From the NCBI RefSeq assembly GCF_000350225.1, contig NW_005179131.1, forward strand, positions 440,781 to 504,780: a DNA stretch of 64,000 bases. The letters are read 5' to 3'. The notes under the pieces were generated by a model. That model searched no databases, was not told where the DNA came from, and saw only the letters and a program-made list of their open reading frames with translations. This DNA is from Chondrus crispus (lineage: Eukaryota; Rhodophyta; Florideophyceae; Gigartinales; Gigartinaceae). Made by a program: the position numbers and the translations under genes. Position 1 is the first letter of the stretch. Each line of letters opens with the position of its first letter. Below are positions 38,122-50,038 of this stretch, piece by piece.

Positions 38122-39342
38122 ATGTGTTATTCTTGCATGAAAGCTAAATCATCTCCTATCTGTTGTGAAAACTCGAAGCTGATTTATGCACCACGCCTTC
38201 AAGCGAGCTTTCGCTCCTTCGCCTCGAAGGAACAGCTGGTTCCCACACGACGAAAAAGGACAAGAGATGAGTGGATAGAACCAAGACCTCGCGGTCTCTG
38301 GAACAGCGGACAATCGTGTCATTTAGGCTCGGTGATTGCGGCTCTCTCGGCAGTTTCAATGCTGCGGGACTGGTTGATCGAACAGGATACTACAAGTGCT
38401 TATGAAACTCCTTTTTCACTTGTAAAGCACTACATTCTCGAGTGCGCCCCCTCATCGGCCTACCGCCGAGCCCTGGATCCCCGTCCTTTACTCACCTTGC
38501 TGGAGCAATCCGGCTGGAAGTCGAGGCATGCCCAAGATGCACATGAAACCATGGCACGTCTACTCGAGATTCTAGAGGATGGGTATGGAGCCCAAAGCAA
38601 TCAAGGGACATCTCCATTGGGTCTCGGCTGGCGATCCGAACCTGGGGGCTGTGGGACATCGCTTTGCTACGGCAAACCGCCGATGGCGGACGTGGCGATC
38701 GGGAAGAGAAAAAGTGGTCCTCCTTTTTCCGCTCTCCTTTCCTCATCAAACAAGTGTCATTCATGCGGCTTCAAATCCCCGACCTCTTTCCAGTCTAGTT
38801 TCCTTTTGACTTTGCCCATCCCACGCTATGAAAGGACATTGTCGGAGCTGTTTTACAACACATACATGCGCGGAGAAGAGATTGATATGCGGTGCGACCA
38901 CTGTATGCAACTTGGTTTGCACACACGGTTCTTAGAGATGAAGAGATTCCCAGGAGTTCTAGTCATGCACCTACAGAAAGCGATCTACGGTAGTGGGATA
39001 GATGCATCTACTCGGCGGCAGGTAGCGTTGTCGCACTCTCTGCATATTCCTGTGCGGGTGGGAAAGAAGGAAGTAGCAAGGGTCGAGACGTACTCGCTGC
39101 GGAGTGTCGTTGGGCACAAAGGAGTAGCTAACACGTGGAGCAGCCACTTCGATGCAGTTGTAAGCCGTAAGTGCGAAGGCGTTTGCGAAGGCTTGCTGGG
39201 GCTGACGGAGTCGCGCAGGTGGTTCCATGTGGACGACCAGCACATCTCACGATGCGATTCGGACACACCTCTCATTCCATCGCAGACATACTTAGTCGTG
39301 TACCAGAGACAGGATGACAGAGTGAAGCTTGCTATTAGATAA
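38122..39342 (+). CDS. Ubiquitin-specific protease, USP30-like
   Basis: 406 aa from the first ATG. The frame is open to a GTG at 38038. The Cys box reads GLWNSGQSCHLGS: Cys66 is the nucleophile and Asn61 the oxyanion-hole residue. The surrounding NTCYxN consensus is altered. QDAHE follows, as in USP30. A zinc-ribbon pair is present, CHSCGF and CDHC. The His box (WSSHFDAV) holds His342, followed by the WFHVDDQ Asp. USPs remove ubiquitin from proteins. USP30 acts on mitochondria and peroxisomes, but no membrane anchor is clear here and organelle location is not shown. Single exon. Confidence 0.85.
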   Translation: MCYSCMKAKSSPICCENSKLIYAPRLQASFRSFASKEQLVPTRRKRTRDEWIEPRPRGLWNSGQSCHLGSVIAALSAVSMLRDWLIEQDTTSAYETPFSLVKHYILECAPSSAYRRALDPRPLLTLLEQSGWKSRHAQDAHETMARLLEILEDGYGAQSNQGTSPLGLGWRSEPGGCGTSLCYGKPPMADVAIGKRKSGPPFSALLSSSNKCHSCGFKSPTSFQSSFLLTLPIPRYERTLSELFYNTYMRGEEIDMRCDHCMQLGLHTRFLEMKRFPGVLVMHLQKAIYGSGIDASTRRQVALSHSLHIPVRVGKKEVARVETYSLRSVVGHKGVANTWSSHFDAVVSRKCEGVCEGLLGLTESRRWFHVDDQHISRCDSDTPLIPSQTYLVVYQRQDDRVKLAIR

Positions 39343-40394
39343 AGACACGAGATTGCTCTCGCATTGCTAGTCTTCAAAGCCTTTCGCTATAAACTGCCCA
39401 GTAAAATTGTGATGCCCGCTCAGCTATCTTTCCGAATTGTGATGCAAGCGCCAGCCAGAAGCTTCTCGGGTGTGACCGGGCGCACCCCACCGGAGTCAAC
39501 TCACTTCTGAGGACTCACAGCGAAGCGACACCACAGTTACACGCCAGAGACAAGGGCACGCATCCAACCATGGACCTCTCCATCATCACGGGAAAACGTA
39601 TAACAAGTCTTTGCAATTTAAGGTTAGAAAAAAGACTTATACTCTTCAAAAAGAGAGCAGGGGGTGATGGCGACGCCGACGTCGTTTAAATAGGTTTTCC
39701 GAAGGGATGCAAAGACGCAAATTGAGGCATTTTGAGGCCCATATTTTCATGCACAGAAAACAATGAATAAAGAGGTCGCAACGAATTTTGCAGAGACACG
39801 TGGGATGTAACGAGTGTCCGGCAGGTCAGCTTCGCAGGAGTGCGTACTTAGAGAATTCTGGAATTTTTTCGAACCACATGTCGAGAGGCTGGATGCCGCC
39901 GTCGCACTCTAGACTTTTCACTTATTATATTGGATAATTTATCCTTTTTTTATCAATGGTCAGCCAATGCGTTCGAGCAGAACGGGCCTCTGCGCTGTAG
40001 TAGTGGTCCTCGGCCCTAGAAAGGGCCCTCGTCGGTCCGTCCTGTGTTGATATCGCGCTCTGCCACTGCTGTGTTCTCCAATTCTTTCACAAGGGACTTT
40101 TCGTACAAATTTCGTTACCCCCCACTCTTCTGTACCCGCAGCCTAGAACTCGCCAGAAGCGGATCGACAACTCTCGCCCCTCACCCCCTCTCACCCGCGC
40201 TCTTCGTGCTTTTCCCTTGCGCTTGGTGTCACCACTCTTCGCGAGGCTCTACCTTCTTCGTCATTCTTGCGACCATCCCAATTTCAATCCTCCTCTCCGG
40301 CTTCCACGCTCCGCCGTCGCGTGTTGCCACATTCAACCTTGGATTTGCGACGCACTGATTGCGTCGTCCATGTGCTCTCGCCTCGCTCGTCCGC
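39343..40394. other. Intergenic between USP and E3 ligase genes
   Basis: No gene supported. The last ~300 bp are C/T-rich and probably leader/promoter of the next gene. An in-frame extension to 40359 has no ATG. Confidence 0.5.
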
Positions 40395-43300
40395 ATGACG
40401 GAGGTTGAAAGTGAGCTAGAATGTCGAATTTGCCGCGGCGATAGCGAACCTGGCAGACCCCTGCTGCATCCATGTCGCTGTTCCGGTTCTATCAAATTCA
40501 CACATGAAGATTGCTTGCTCAACTGGCTCGCCCAATCGGGTTCATCGCGATGCGAACTATGCAACCATCCCTTTCGTTTCGAACCACTCTACCGCCCGAA
40601 CACTCCCTCCGCACTACCGACCAAAGAGTTCATCGTAGGAGTGCTCGCGCTAACCCGTAAGACCATGAAGATGGCCGCGAGAATCGTCCTTGTGTTCACC
40701 GTCTGGTTGTTTTTCTTGCCAGTTGGAACATGCTGGACTTGGTATGCACTTTTTATCAGCTCCCCGAAGGATCTACCCAACCTTTTTGCCTCAAGAACTC
40801 CAGCAGGAGTCATTACCGATGCGTTCTATGGTTGCTTGTTATCCGCGGGTATTGTCTTTGTTTTTCTAGGCGTTTCCTCGTTGCGCGAATACGTGCGTCA
40901 CTTTCCCCATGACGACATTGATGCTCACGATGATCACCGATTTGCCCCTTTTCCCGACGATGACCAGCTTATACCCAATGATCTGGATGACTACAGCTCA
41001 GACAACGACGAAATCCAAAATCGAGATGACGAAATCGCTGGTTATCCGCCCGATATGAACGGCGAAATGCCCCCGCAAAACCAGGCGAGACAAGATGATG
41101 ATCACTCTAACCGCACTCGATTTCAGTTTCCTCCGATCCCGGATTCCGACGCCCCAGCGGAAGTTAATGACGAGGTCTTTGATGAAGTTGACGAGCTAGT
41201 GCGGGACACGTACGAAGTAATAGCTGGCGGCGACAATAGTGAGGATGATATCATAGCAGATGACGACATTATGGATGCAGACAGTGAGGGGATACACTAC
41301 GAAACACCGGGTGCTCAGGACGAGCATGGTGATTTACTCGACTACGACGATGCTGATTTAGGAGATGAATATGACTCCGCAGATGGAATGCATGACGACG
41401 ATGGCATTCCTGGGCAAATGTTTCATGTCGCAGATAACTTTCTTGAACAACATCCAAACGACGATGCGGATGATCACATGGACGATGAAGGCATAGACCC
41501 GCACGATGATGACGCCGATGGAGGTGCTCTTTTCGGCTTGTTCGAACTCGATCCGGATGAGGTGCCTCTTGAAGAAGTCGTAGGTCTGCGAGGACAAATT
41601 CGAAACTTATTTGACAACGCAGGGACCGTGCTGGTTTCAAACGCGATTTTCCTTCTTGTTTTTACATTAATTCCTCTGCTTATAGGAAGGCTCACCATGC
41701 GTCTTTTTCAGATCAGATCGTTCCCCATTAGCATTGCGCCGTCGGATGGAGACAGCCTATGGAATGAACTTCTGCGTTCTGTGATACCGTCTGACCATGA
41801 ACGAATCCAGGACACTATGAAGGGAGATACCAAAAACATAAGCGAGGCGCTTGTTCCAAAAATATCAGCCGGTATCGATGGAGATTTGGTTGCATCACGA
41901 AGTGGAGACGCTTTGTCCATCGGCATTGACACTCGTACTAAGTCATATGTGCCCAGCATTAGTGTCAGTATCAGTGATGAACTACAGGGGATCTCCACTC
42001 ATTCGGTGCACATGGACAATTTCCTCAAAGTACTCCTCGGATACGGGATAATTGCGCTTTTTGCTGTCGGATACATTGGGATTATCTCAGTTTTGAGACA
42101 CAGATATCCAAGACTTGACTCTCCGATTACTCGCCAAGTCGCACGGTTGCTGCGATATGTGGCAACTTTCGTGAAGATTGTCGTTCTAATACTGTTTGAA
42201 TTTGGCATATTTCCTCTGGGATGTGGATGGTGGCTAGACTACTGCACTCTAGAGATCCTAGGAGGAAGCATGCAGTCCAGAGTATCCTATTGCCGCGAAT
42301 CACCCTGGACATGCACTGGAGGACATTGGATCATGGGCATTATCTACATGGTTCACATATCATTGTTCATTTCGTTATTGCGAGAAGTTGTGAAGCCACA
42401 GTTGCTATGGTTCTTGCGCAACCCAGATGACCCCGAGTTCCATCCATTTCGAGAGCTCGTTGAGAAGCCCCTGTCGAGACATGCGCGGAGGATGTGCATA
42501 AGTGTTATCATTTATGTGCCACTTATTCTCGCTCTGGTCTATGCCCCTGCACAGCTTTGCTTGAAGGTCCTTCCACATATATTCCCCTTTCGCTCTGAGG
42601 ACTTCTCACACATCCTGATTGACGTTCCTTTCGGAAATCTTCTCGTTGGTCCGCTCATCCGACTACTGTATTTTGGGCGCCCTGGTATCTCGTTACACAC
42701 AGTTATTGCGACCTGGATCAGGTGGGTGTCAGCAGCTCTTGGAATTGCTCATCTGGTAGTTAAAGACCGAGAAACCAACAATGAAGGAGACGCAATTATG
42801 CGTGATCAAGCAAACCGTAACGTTGAAGGCATAGTGCTGGGAGAGAACGAAGCTGTCCCTCTAATTTTCAATGCGCCGCACGCAGATGTGGCGAATGATC
42901 TCGGGATCGATAACGCTTTGTATGAAGGGGATTTACATGATCATCCTAGTCAGATACATTCCCCTGACCCGCATGGACTATCGCGAAGAGAAATACAATT
43001 CCGAGCCAGTGTCATGATTGTCTTGGCGTGGTTTACTCTAGTTTTGACCGAAAGTGCGTTGGTTGCGATTCCAACAATGCTTGGTCGCTCTTTAATGAGC
43101 GCGGTAGGTCTTCCTGTCCGACATGACCTGCACCCGTTCCTGCTTGGCTTGAACGTGCTTTTCGGAACGATCACGGGCTTTGTGAAAATTGTGAAATACG
43201 TTGAAACCGCAGACACTATGACTGCCCTCTCCGCTGGTCTACCGTACCTGTGGATGGCAGGGAAGGGATTTGTCATTATTTTCATTTCTCTTGGAGTTAT

Positions 43301-43841
43301 TCCTCTGGCCGCTGGCTTACTCTTCGAACTCATTCTGGTCCCAATACGAGTGTCGTTCGACGAGACTCCTTATTTCTGCCTTCATCAAGATTGGGCGCTT
43401 GGCCTCTTGCTTTTTAAGGTATGGACATGTATTGCTGCTGCAGGTGGTCTTGGGGCAGAGTGGAGGGAAAGAATACAACGTGCCAGAGAGGGTGACGTCA
43501 TTGGTTTAAACCAAAACTTTTCTCGCACAATGAGAGAAGTGGTTATGCCGGTATTGATTTTCCTGGTCACTGCTCTATCAGTCCCGTACTCAGCAGCCCG
43601 CGGCGTGCTACCACTGCTAGGGGTGGCGAGGTGGGTTTCAAACCTAGTGTACAGGTACGCGTATCTCGTGATAACGTGTCTGTACTGCGGTCTTGAAACA
43701 CTTCAGTATTCAGTATTGATACTTAGAGAGTTGCATGACTCTATTCGTGACGACAAATATCTAGTCGGAAAGCGATTGTATAACTTCATGGAGTCATCTG
43801 AAGGGAGAAGTCCTGTCCCTCAGCCAACAGAGGCCACTTGA
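40395..43841 (+). CDS. RING-CH E3 ubiquitin ligase, MARCH6/TEB4/Doa10 type
   Basis: 1148 aa from ATG at 40395 (MTEVESELECRIC). An N-terminal C4HC3 RING-CH finger spans about residues 10-60 (ECRICRGDSE...HPCRCSGSIKFTHEDCLLNWL...CELC). Two membrane segments follow, then a long acidic loop (about 175-400, dense Asp/Glu with DDD runs), then about a dozen further hydrophobic segments in multi-pass arrangement. This layout is that of Doa10/MARCH6, the ER and inner-nuclear-membrane ligase that ubiquitinates misfolded and short-lived proteins for ERAD. It is longer than human MARCH6 (about 910 aa), mainly through the acidic loop. Single exon, intact. Confidence 0.92.
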   Translation: MTEVESELECRICRGDSEPGRPLLHPCRCSGSIKFTHEDCLLNWLAQSGSSRCELCNHPFRFEPLYRPNTPSALPTKEFIVGVLALTRKTMKMAARIVLVFTVWLFFLPVGTCWTWYALFISSPKDLPNLFASRTPAGVITDAFYGCLLSAGIVFVFLGVSSLREYVRHFPHDDIDAHDDHRFAPFPDDDQLIPNDLDDYSSDNDEIQNRDDEIAGYPPDMNGEMPPQNQARQDDDHSNRTRFQFPPIPDSDAPAEVNDEVFDEVDELVRDTYEVIAGGDNSEDDIIADDDIMDADSEGIHYETPGAQDEHGDLLDYDDADLGDEYDSADGMHDDDGIPGQMFHVADNFLEQHPNDDADDHMDDEGIDPHDDDADGGALFGLFELDPDEVPLEEVVGLRGQIRNLFDNAGTVLVSNAIFLLVFTLIPLLIGRLTMRLFQIRSFPISIAPSDGDSLWNELLRSVIPSDHERIQDTMKGDTKNISEALVPKISAGIDGDLVASRSGDALSIGIDTRTKSYVPSISVSISDELQGISTHSVHMDNFLKVLLGYGIIALFAVGYIGIISVLRHRYPRLDSPITRQVARLLRYVATFVKIVVLILFEFGIFPLGCGWWLDYCTLEILGGSMQSRVSYCRESPWTCTGGHWIMGIIYMVHISLFISLLREVVKPQLLWFLRNPDDPEFHPFRELVEKPLSRHARRMCISVIIYVPLILALVYAPAQLCLKVLPHIFPFRSEDFSHILIDVPFGNLLVGPLIRLLYFGRPGISLHTVIATWIRWVSAALGIAHLVVKDRETNNEGDAIMRDQANRNVEGIVLGENEAVPLIFNAPHADVANDLGIDNALYEGDLHDHPSQIHSPDPHGLSRREIQFRASVMIVLAWFTLVLTESALVAIPTMLGRSLMSAVGLPVRHDLHPFLLGLNVLFGTITGFVKIVKYVETADTMTALSAGLPYLWMAGKGFVIIFISLGVIPLAAGLLFELILVPIRVSFDETPYFCLHQDWALGLLLFKVWTCIAAAGGLGAEWRERIQRAREGDVIGLNQNFSRTMREVVMPVLIFLVTALSVPYSAARGVLPLLGVARWVSNLVYRYAYLVITCLYCGLETLQYSVLILRELHDSIRDDKYLVGKRLYNFMESSEGRSPVPQPTEAT

Positions 43842-46800
43842 CTGGACGTTTCTCATCAAGAGTTAGACCGCTGTAATTATGAAATTGTATTGCTCGTAAA
43901 GGAAGCTAATGCAAGAACGAGACTGAGACGGTCTCTTGTTAATATTGAATCCCATCGCTCGTATCGCTGAAACCGCAAACCAGCGGGATTGCCATGTTGC
44001 ACATTGACATAACTCCCTGACGTTACACGTAATGCATCACGGAGACTATCACTTCAACCACGTAGAGAGAGTAAACCAATTTGGACCTGCAATCCGGAGT
44101 TAGTATCCTGTTTAAACGAACGGGGGTTTTGGGCTTAGCGACGGTTACACTTAGTTCTACTTGTCATCCCCGTCTAGATTCCAGCTGATATTGAACGTTT
44201 GTGAAAAAGCCTGAATAGCATGGCAGTATTATGGTCCCCCAAAATGCAGTGAGGATCTCTCCAAAAGAAACTTCTAGCACTATCATGAACAGCACACGAG
44301 ATGATGGATAGAAAACAGGCAACGTCCTTTTTCTTATCCATCTATTCGGGTAATGAGTGTGAACGGCATCAGAGCGCCACTTTAGATATCTAATAAATAT
44401 ATTGATGCCCTACTTAACCACTCCCCTTGGTTTTGAAGATTCCGCAGTTTGTATAGTGTTTATAAGTTTATGAGAGAAGCAATGATGGTCAAAACACACG
44501 TTGAGGAGATACGATACTTTACCCCAGCATGAAACGCGGAGCAGAGAGCAATGTTTCAAGAAAAGATTGCATTAGCGCTCTACTGTATACAGTATGTATT
44601 GCGTGGAACAGGGTAGATACCGTACAGTGTGGGTGATTCCCGAAGATTGGTATTGCACTGTCCATGAAATCATGTTGTATCCCTTAATTATAAAATAGCT
44701 CTGCTCACATGTACTAGGGCCACGTCAAGCGCGATATCAAGGAGTGACAGTAAACGTGAACGAAGCCCGCAGCTTGTCCTCCGAAAATGATCCTAACGAA
44801 AAAGCTTCTTGCGGTTTGTCTCTGAGGCAATTTGTTCTGGGCGGCTCCTTTTCAAATGCGAACGTTTCTGTTTGTGTGATTGTTGTCCCGATTTGAAGAT
44901 ACGGTGATAATCTACAACATAGTTCATCTATAGTTCTTCTAGAATGTCTAGAAAAGCGCGGGCCACCAAGGATGAGCAGAAGCGTTCGACGTGGGGTCTG
45001 TCAGGCTCTTTCTGCACCTCATTTTCTAACAAGTGTTGACGCTTACAGAGAAGCCCCCATCACGCGGTATTGTAGTACATCTTTCGAGATACAGATTTCG
45101 AAAGATTGAATGCCGCAACAGTAGCCTCAGAGGACGCCTTTTCCTACTTCGGACTCACACAGACGAGGTCGTCAACGGAGGTGTGCAGCATGGCCAAAGT
45201 AGGCCATCAACGTGTCCCTCAGAATATCTGTGCTGGACTTTTCTTGGCAGGGAGCAAACAATCTGAAGCATACGGAAACGTGAGGGCGACTCCGTTACAC
45301 GGCGCACGTAACAGAGTTATGAGAGACGGAATCTTCTGTCGGCAGTGTGCACGGACTGGTCCAGTGGGCCATTCACTGATGCCAAATAAAACGGTAAAAC
45401 AGCAATGCAAATACGACAGACTGAAGGTACGGGAAGGCTGCACCCGCACATATTTGTCATTTGCACAGGTGTTCCTGTGGACCCACCGCGACTACAGTGT
45501 CGTCCCAATGTGCTGCAACCACAATTGCTCCTGGATGAGAATCAGAAGCGTTCTCCAGTAGCACTGATACATGTACACTTCCCCAAAGCTCTCGAGAGGT
45601 CCACTACATGCAGCTTGACCCTTCAATGTTCTCCTTCCTCGCTTCTTGTCTTTTCAAAAGGACAGGTACGGAAAGTGAGCACTGGTTTTGGCTTTAAATA
45701 AAAAACGGCCTGAAGATTGGCAATTTGAGCACAGAAATATACTACTCAGATGATCTTGCTTGTCGTATGAGAAGTGCTCATCAGTGGTAACAGGCCGGTC
45801 TCGAAGGGAGAAGTTGCAGAAGATCTATCTACGAGGTATAGAACAACTCGGGTTGTTGATAGTATACCCGTCAATAGCGTGCTTCTTGTTCTCTCTGTTC
45901 TAAATGTCTCCGTTTCCTCGGCAGTGCTAATCCACTTTAAGGACTGGAAAAGACTGCCGACCGCGACAATTCTTACTTATTGGTGAGGCTCGCAATCTAG
46001 ATTCAGAAAGTGGATGTCTGCGTATGTCAGTTGGAATCCATGTCAAACAGAACACAGCGAGGAGTGCACAATGAACATGTTAATCTGCGTTGCCTTCCAT
46101 CAGTTGGAACCACATTCATAAGCCAAGGAAAGCATACGTCATTAGGTTCTGTTTAATGTTGGGACTGCATGTAAAGCACAAGTGCAGTAGTCTTTGCGAG
46201 TTGCCTGTCATTGAAGTTCTTCGCGAAACGTCAGAACTTGTTCTCCCATCATAAGGGGATTCAAAAGTATGAGAAATAGACATGTAAGAAACTGCAATAT
46301 CCTGACTAACATGTTCTCTTGAGCCCACTTCACTGCCTACTACTACATGTTATGATATTCTTTTTTTGCCAACCCCCGAAGTCTCATTGATGACATTAAA
46401 AATTGCAGTGATGGTTACTATACGCAGGAATGTACAGCTACAATTCTTGCTGCATGCAGATACAGTAGTACGAGAAAAGAGCTCATCATGAACTCGAAAC
46501 GGACAGGGTAATTTGCAAAAAAAAAAAAGTAACATACCGTAATTTATATATCAAGATCTCTGTCCTTTTGCTGATCTTTCCCTTCTACAGCTATATTGGC
46601 TTGGCTTGCACTGAAAAGCAAGGATGGGCATTTCATACGATGCGACACTGTCGTGAGCTTATCTCGGGAGATTGAGTAGCAAGTCTCATATATTCACGAG
46701 TTCACCTATTCTGCGATGTTTTGCAAATCGATGTCATTGGCATGCCAACTCTATACTGAGGCAGGTGGAGAGGTGTTTTCTTTGCTTCTGGCCTCGTAAC

Positions 46801-48745
46801 GCAAAACCTGTCCATGCTATCCTTGTTACTGTCTAAGAACGAATTGTACAGAACAGAACGATTGGTTTCAAGGTCTTTTCATCTCGATAAAGTACATGAC
46901 AATGATCGAATAGGATTCTTTATTTCGGATTCTATTTTTGACGACACTGTTGACACGCTAGTAGTTTGCTAAAATGAGTTTTAAGCACTCTAATTCTGTT
47001 CACTCTTTGACAGGACACGTTTTTCAATCTCACTACCATCTGAACACATTTTCGATGAGTTGGTGACCAGCAAACTGAAGATTGCAAAGGCATTGTACAG
47101 TCCTGTAATTCCATGGCAGTAAAAACACCAAGGCAAAGAGACGTACTACAGTTGAAGCACAGAAACTGATAGTCAAGGAATGGAGTATTATGAGCGTGTC
47201 TAGCATATGAGGACAACAGTCCAATAGACACTAGGAGAAAGGGCAAGGGAGGAATGGCCAACTAGGCATATTGCGCAACAGATCACAGGGTCCGAATGAG
47301 ACGGAAATCCCTATTTACGCGGTGGGAATTAGAGCTATTTTTCATTTAGGTCTCCCTTTTCTCACCCCAGAAAGCTATTAAGAAAGCTGTCCACGGATAG
47401 ATTTGGCAAGTGGCGATGAAGCATATTCAAACCTAAACGCGTATGGACGTGTCTTGATTCTACAAGAAAGTTCCAAGGTAATCGATTCAAATACATTTGA
47501 AAAGGAGTAGTATTGCAAGTCGAACAGGGTCGGAAAAGGGTTTCAGGTATCGGAAATATGCGTTTTTGAACTTTCGCTTGCCTGGAAATGGTAGAAGAGG
47601 CCTCAACCGAGTGCCCATCGCGTGATTGAAGTATATGCCTTGTATGTGTGAGGAACTTGGCAGGATTCGGAAAGATTTCAACGGCCCACTGGACACTGCT
47701 TACGCTGCTCCTGATGTAGTTTTCAAGTTTCAAGTTCAGCGAACCGAGATCGAAAGAAACCTTACTTTCTTCAAGGTGACGACTGCTACTGAGAAGGTTT
47801 CAAAACGGTTGTCTTCACCGGACCCACGTCGCCACCACTCATCCGTTGAATCTCGGCCAATAGAAACGCCTCATCAATTAGTGTGCAAGACGGTGCAATC
47901 ATCTACAGTAAGCCACCTGCAGCCATTCGACTTGGACACAAGTGTCGACAGCCTATGCAGGGAAAGGCAGTAGCGCAGAGTGACACGGCGCATTCATAGC
48001 ATCGCTGAATCCTCTAAGCATGCATGCGCCGTGCATCGTCACGTGGTCCCGCACACTAATCTCCCCAGCGGGCCCCTGAACGACGATGATGCGCTTTCCT
48101 CTCTGGCCCCCCAAAGAAGCCCTCTATACCGTCTCAAATTTCCTTTGCTCTCTGCAGTTTGCCTATGAGAAGAGAGAAATCATTCTCTGCTATCATCATA
48201 AGCTTTGGTCCGACCCTTGTAACTTCAATTCTAGTCACCAGCACAAAGCACCCTCATTTCCGATTTTCTTCTGGTCTAAGCATTCTATGTCGATTTCTGC
48301 CCAAACCCCTCGCAAATCCACTCTGTGTTGGACCGCCACGCTCTAAATCTCTCTCTTTAGCTTTCCTTATCTCATGCCTTGACATGTACTCCTCGCTTCT
48401 GCCTACAGTTCAAACCCCGCGCTTTCTTCACGATTCTTTCTGGCCTTACATTGGTGAGCATCCTCACTTATTCAAAATTTCCTCCCCTGCTGTTCTGGGC
48501 CCTCGGGTGGTCCATTGTTAAGTTCAAATCTTGGCTGAACCGCGCTTCGCGCCCCCGCCCTCCTGCTTGTCTCTATTAAGTCTGAATCTCCGTCGACATC
48601 CACACCGATATCAGGGACTACCGCGATACCCCAAGTCTCTTCAAAGCTCACCTCCCATTTGTTATCATTTTCTGGGGAACGCTTTCTTGTTACAATATCC
48701 GGCATAACAGAAAAACTACCAACAAATCGCTCACTCCCTCACAGC
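43842..48745. other. 4.9-kb gene-poor stretch
   Basis: AT-richer sequence with no ORF carrying a recognisable motif. The longest (45106-45561, 151 codons) looks random. A perfect 14-bp palindrome TACTGTATACAGTA lies at 44581-44594, with further TACAGTA copies at 46461 and 47902. No tRNA or rRNA signature seen. Confidence 0.5.
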
Positions 48746-50038
48746 ATGAGCTCCTATGACACTGACATGAGTCGAGTATTCGATCTACACAACACAGTTT
48801 CAACAGGTCATGTTTCTACACCATCCTCACCCAATCCCAGTTGGGAGTCCAGGTACGAAGAATTACTCCAATGGCGAGCGGTCAGGGGTGATACTTGCGT
48901 TCCGAAAGCTGAAGGGGCTCTTGGACGTTGGGTAGCAAGGCAGCGTGAACTAAAGCGAACGGGAAGTAAGTGTTTGACTTGTGGCCTATGCTTGTTTTCA
49001 TCCAATGAAGAAAATCGTTCTGACATTTGTGGAAAATTAATATACTCTCTGCTTTGAACAGAGCTCGATCCAGGAAGAGAGCATGCTCTTAATTCCATCA
49101 ACTTTGTGTGGAACACCGTTACAGCGATGTGGGAGGAACGATTTCGTCGTCTTAGCGAATGGAAACGCATACACGGCCACTGCGCAGTTCCAATTGCTCA
49201 AGGCGAATTAGGGACGTGGGTTTCGAAGCAACGTCAACTTCGGAAAAGGGGAAAATTATCAAAGGAGAAAGTAGATGCCTTGGATAGTTTGAAATTCACG
49301 TGGAGTACCGCCGAGGCAGACTGGGAGGATAAATTCAAGCGACTGTGTGGATGGACTCGAGAACATGGACATGCAAGCGTTCCTTTCAACGAAGGCGAAC
49401 TCGGCTGGTGGGTCAACACTCAGCGTCAATGCAAGCGAAAAGGAAAGCTGAACCAGTCTCGTGAAGCCCGACTCCAGACACTAGGCTTTGTCTGGAATCC
49501 TTCAAATTCGCGTTCCCGAGCCGCAAATACGACAACGAATACTGCAGTGACGTCGTCAGCTGTTACGACACCAGTGTCAACGCCAGAAAAAATAGAAACC
49601 ACGATAGGATCTGATGTGGCTACAAGCGACATTTTGCAGCTGTTTGCCGACCAGTCGAAAGAGGAACCAGACTTCTTCCAGGACAATATCTCTCCGGTGT
49701 CAGCCGAACCAATGCCTTGCACAGAGGTTACTCAAGTTTCTACTCCACCGACTACTCAAGCCGAAAGCCTACCATCACCACAAGCAGCTCTGTTACCATA
49801 CAACATGTGGTCGCCTGCAATTCTCTCATCACCGATGTTGAACATGCCAAACATGCAGATGATGTCTTTGCCTAACCCATTTAGTCTGCTCATGCCATCT
49901 GTGTCACAGTCCTTTTCGATGGGGCAAAGTGTACAGTGCCACTCTGAAGCTCTAGAACAAATTCTCTCTCGAGATGACGGATCATGCGTATTTGATCAAG
50001 CCGCCATTGATTCATTGACATGCGATGAGGATTTGTGA
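48746..50038 (+). CDS. Protein with three helicase-associated (HA) repeats
   Basis: Join 48746-48965 and 49062-50038, 398 aa. Three tandem copies of the helicase-associated domain: WESRYEELLQWRAVRGD..., MWEERFRRLSEWKRIHGH... and DWEDKFKRLCGWTREHGH.... Each has the V-P/G-x-LG-x-W-V-x-x-Q-R core and ends in F-V/T-W. The splice joins A|AG to make Lys, exactly restoring the end of repeat 1 (TGK-LDPGREHALNS). The C-terminal 200 residues are Ser/Thr/Pro-rich and acidic, possibly an activation-type tail. No helicase domain is present. HA repeats are Myb-like helical modules thought to bind nucleic acid, and stand-alone arrays are common in algae and diatoms. Function unknown. Confidence 0.85.
48966..49061 (+). 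other. Intron in HA-repeat gene (96 bp)
   Basis: GTAAGT donor, AACAG acceptor. Phase 1 and supported by repeat alignment across the junction. Confidence 0.85.

Noticed and set aside
40044..40358. 104-codon ORF before the RING-CH gene
   Set aside because: C/T-rich leader sequence without domain. The neighbouring frame holds the clear E3 ligase start.
45106..45561. 151-codon ORF in the 4.9-kb gap
   Set aside because: No conserved pattern, no signal peptide and several competing frames.
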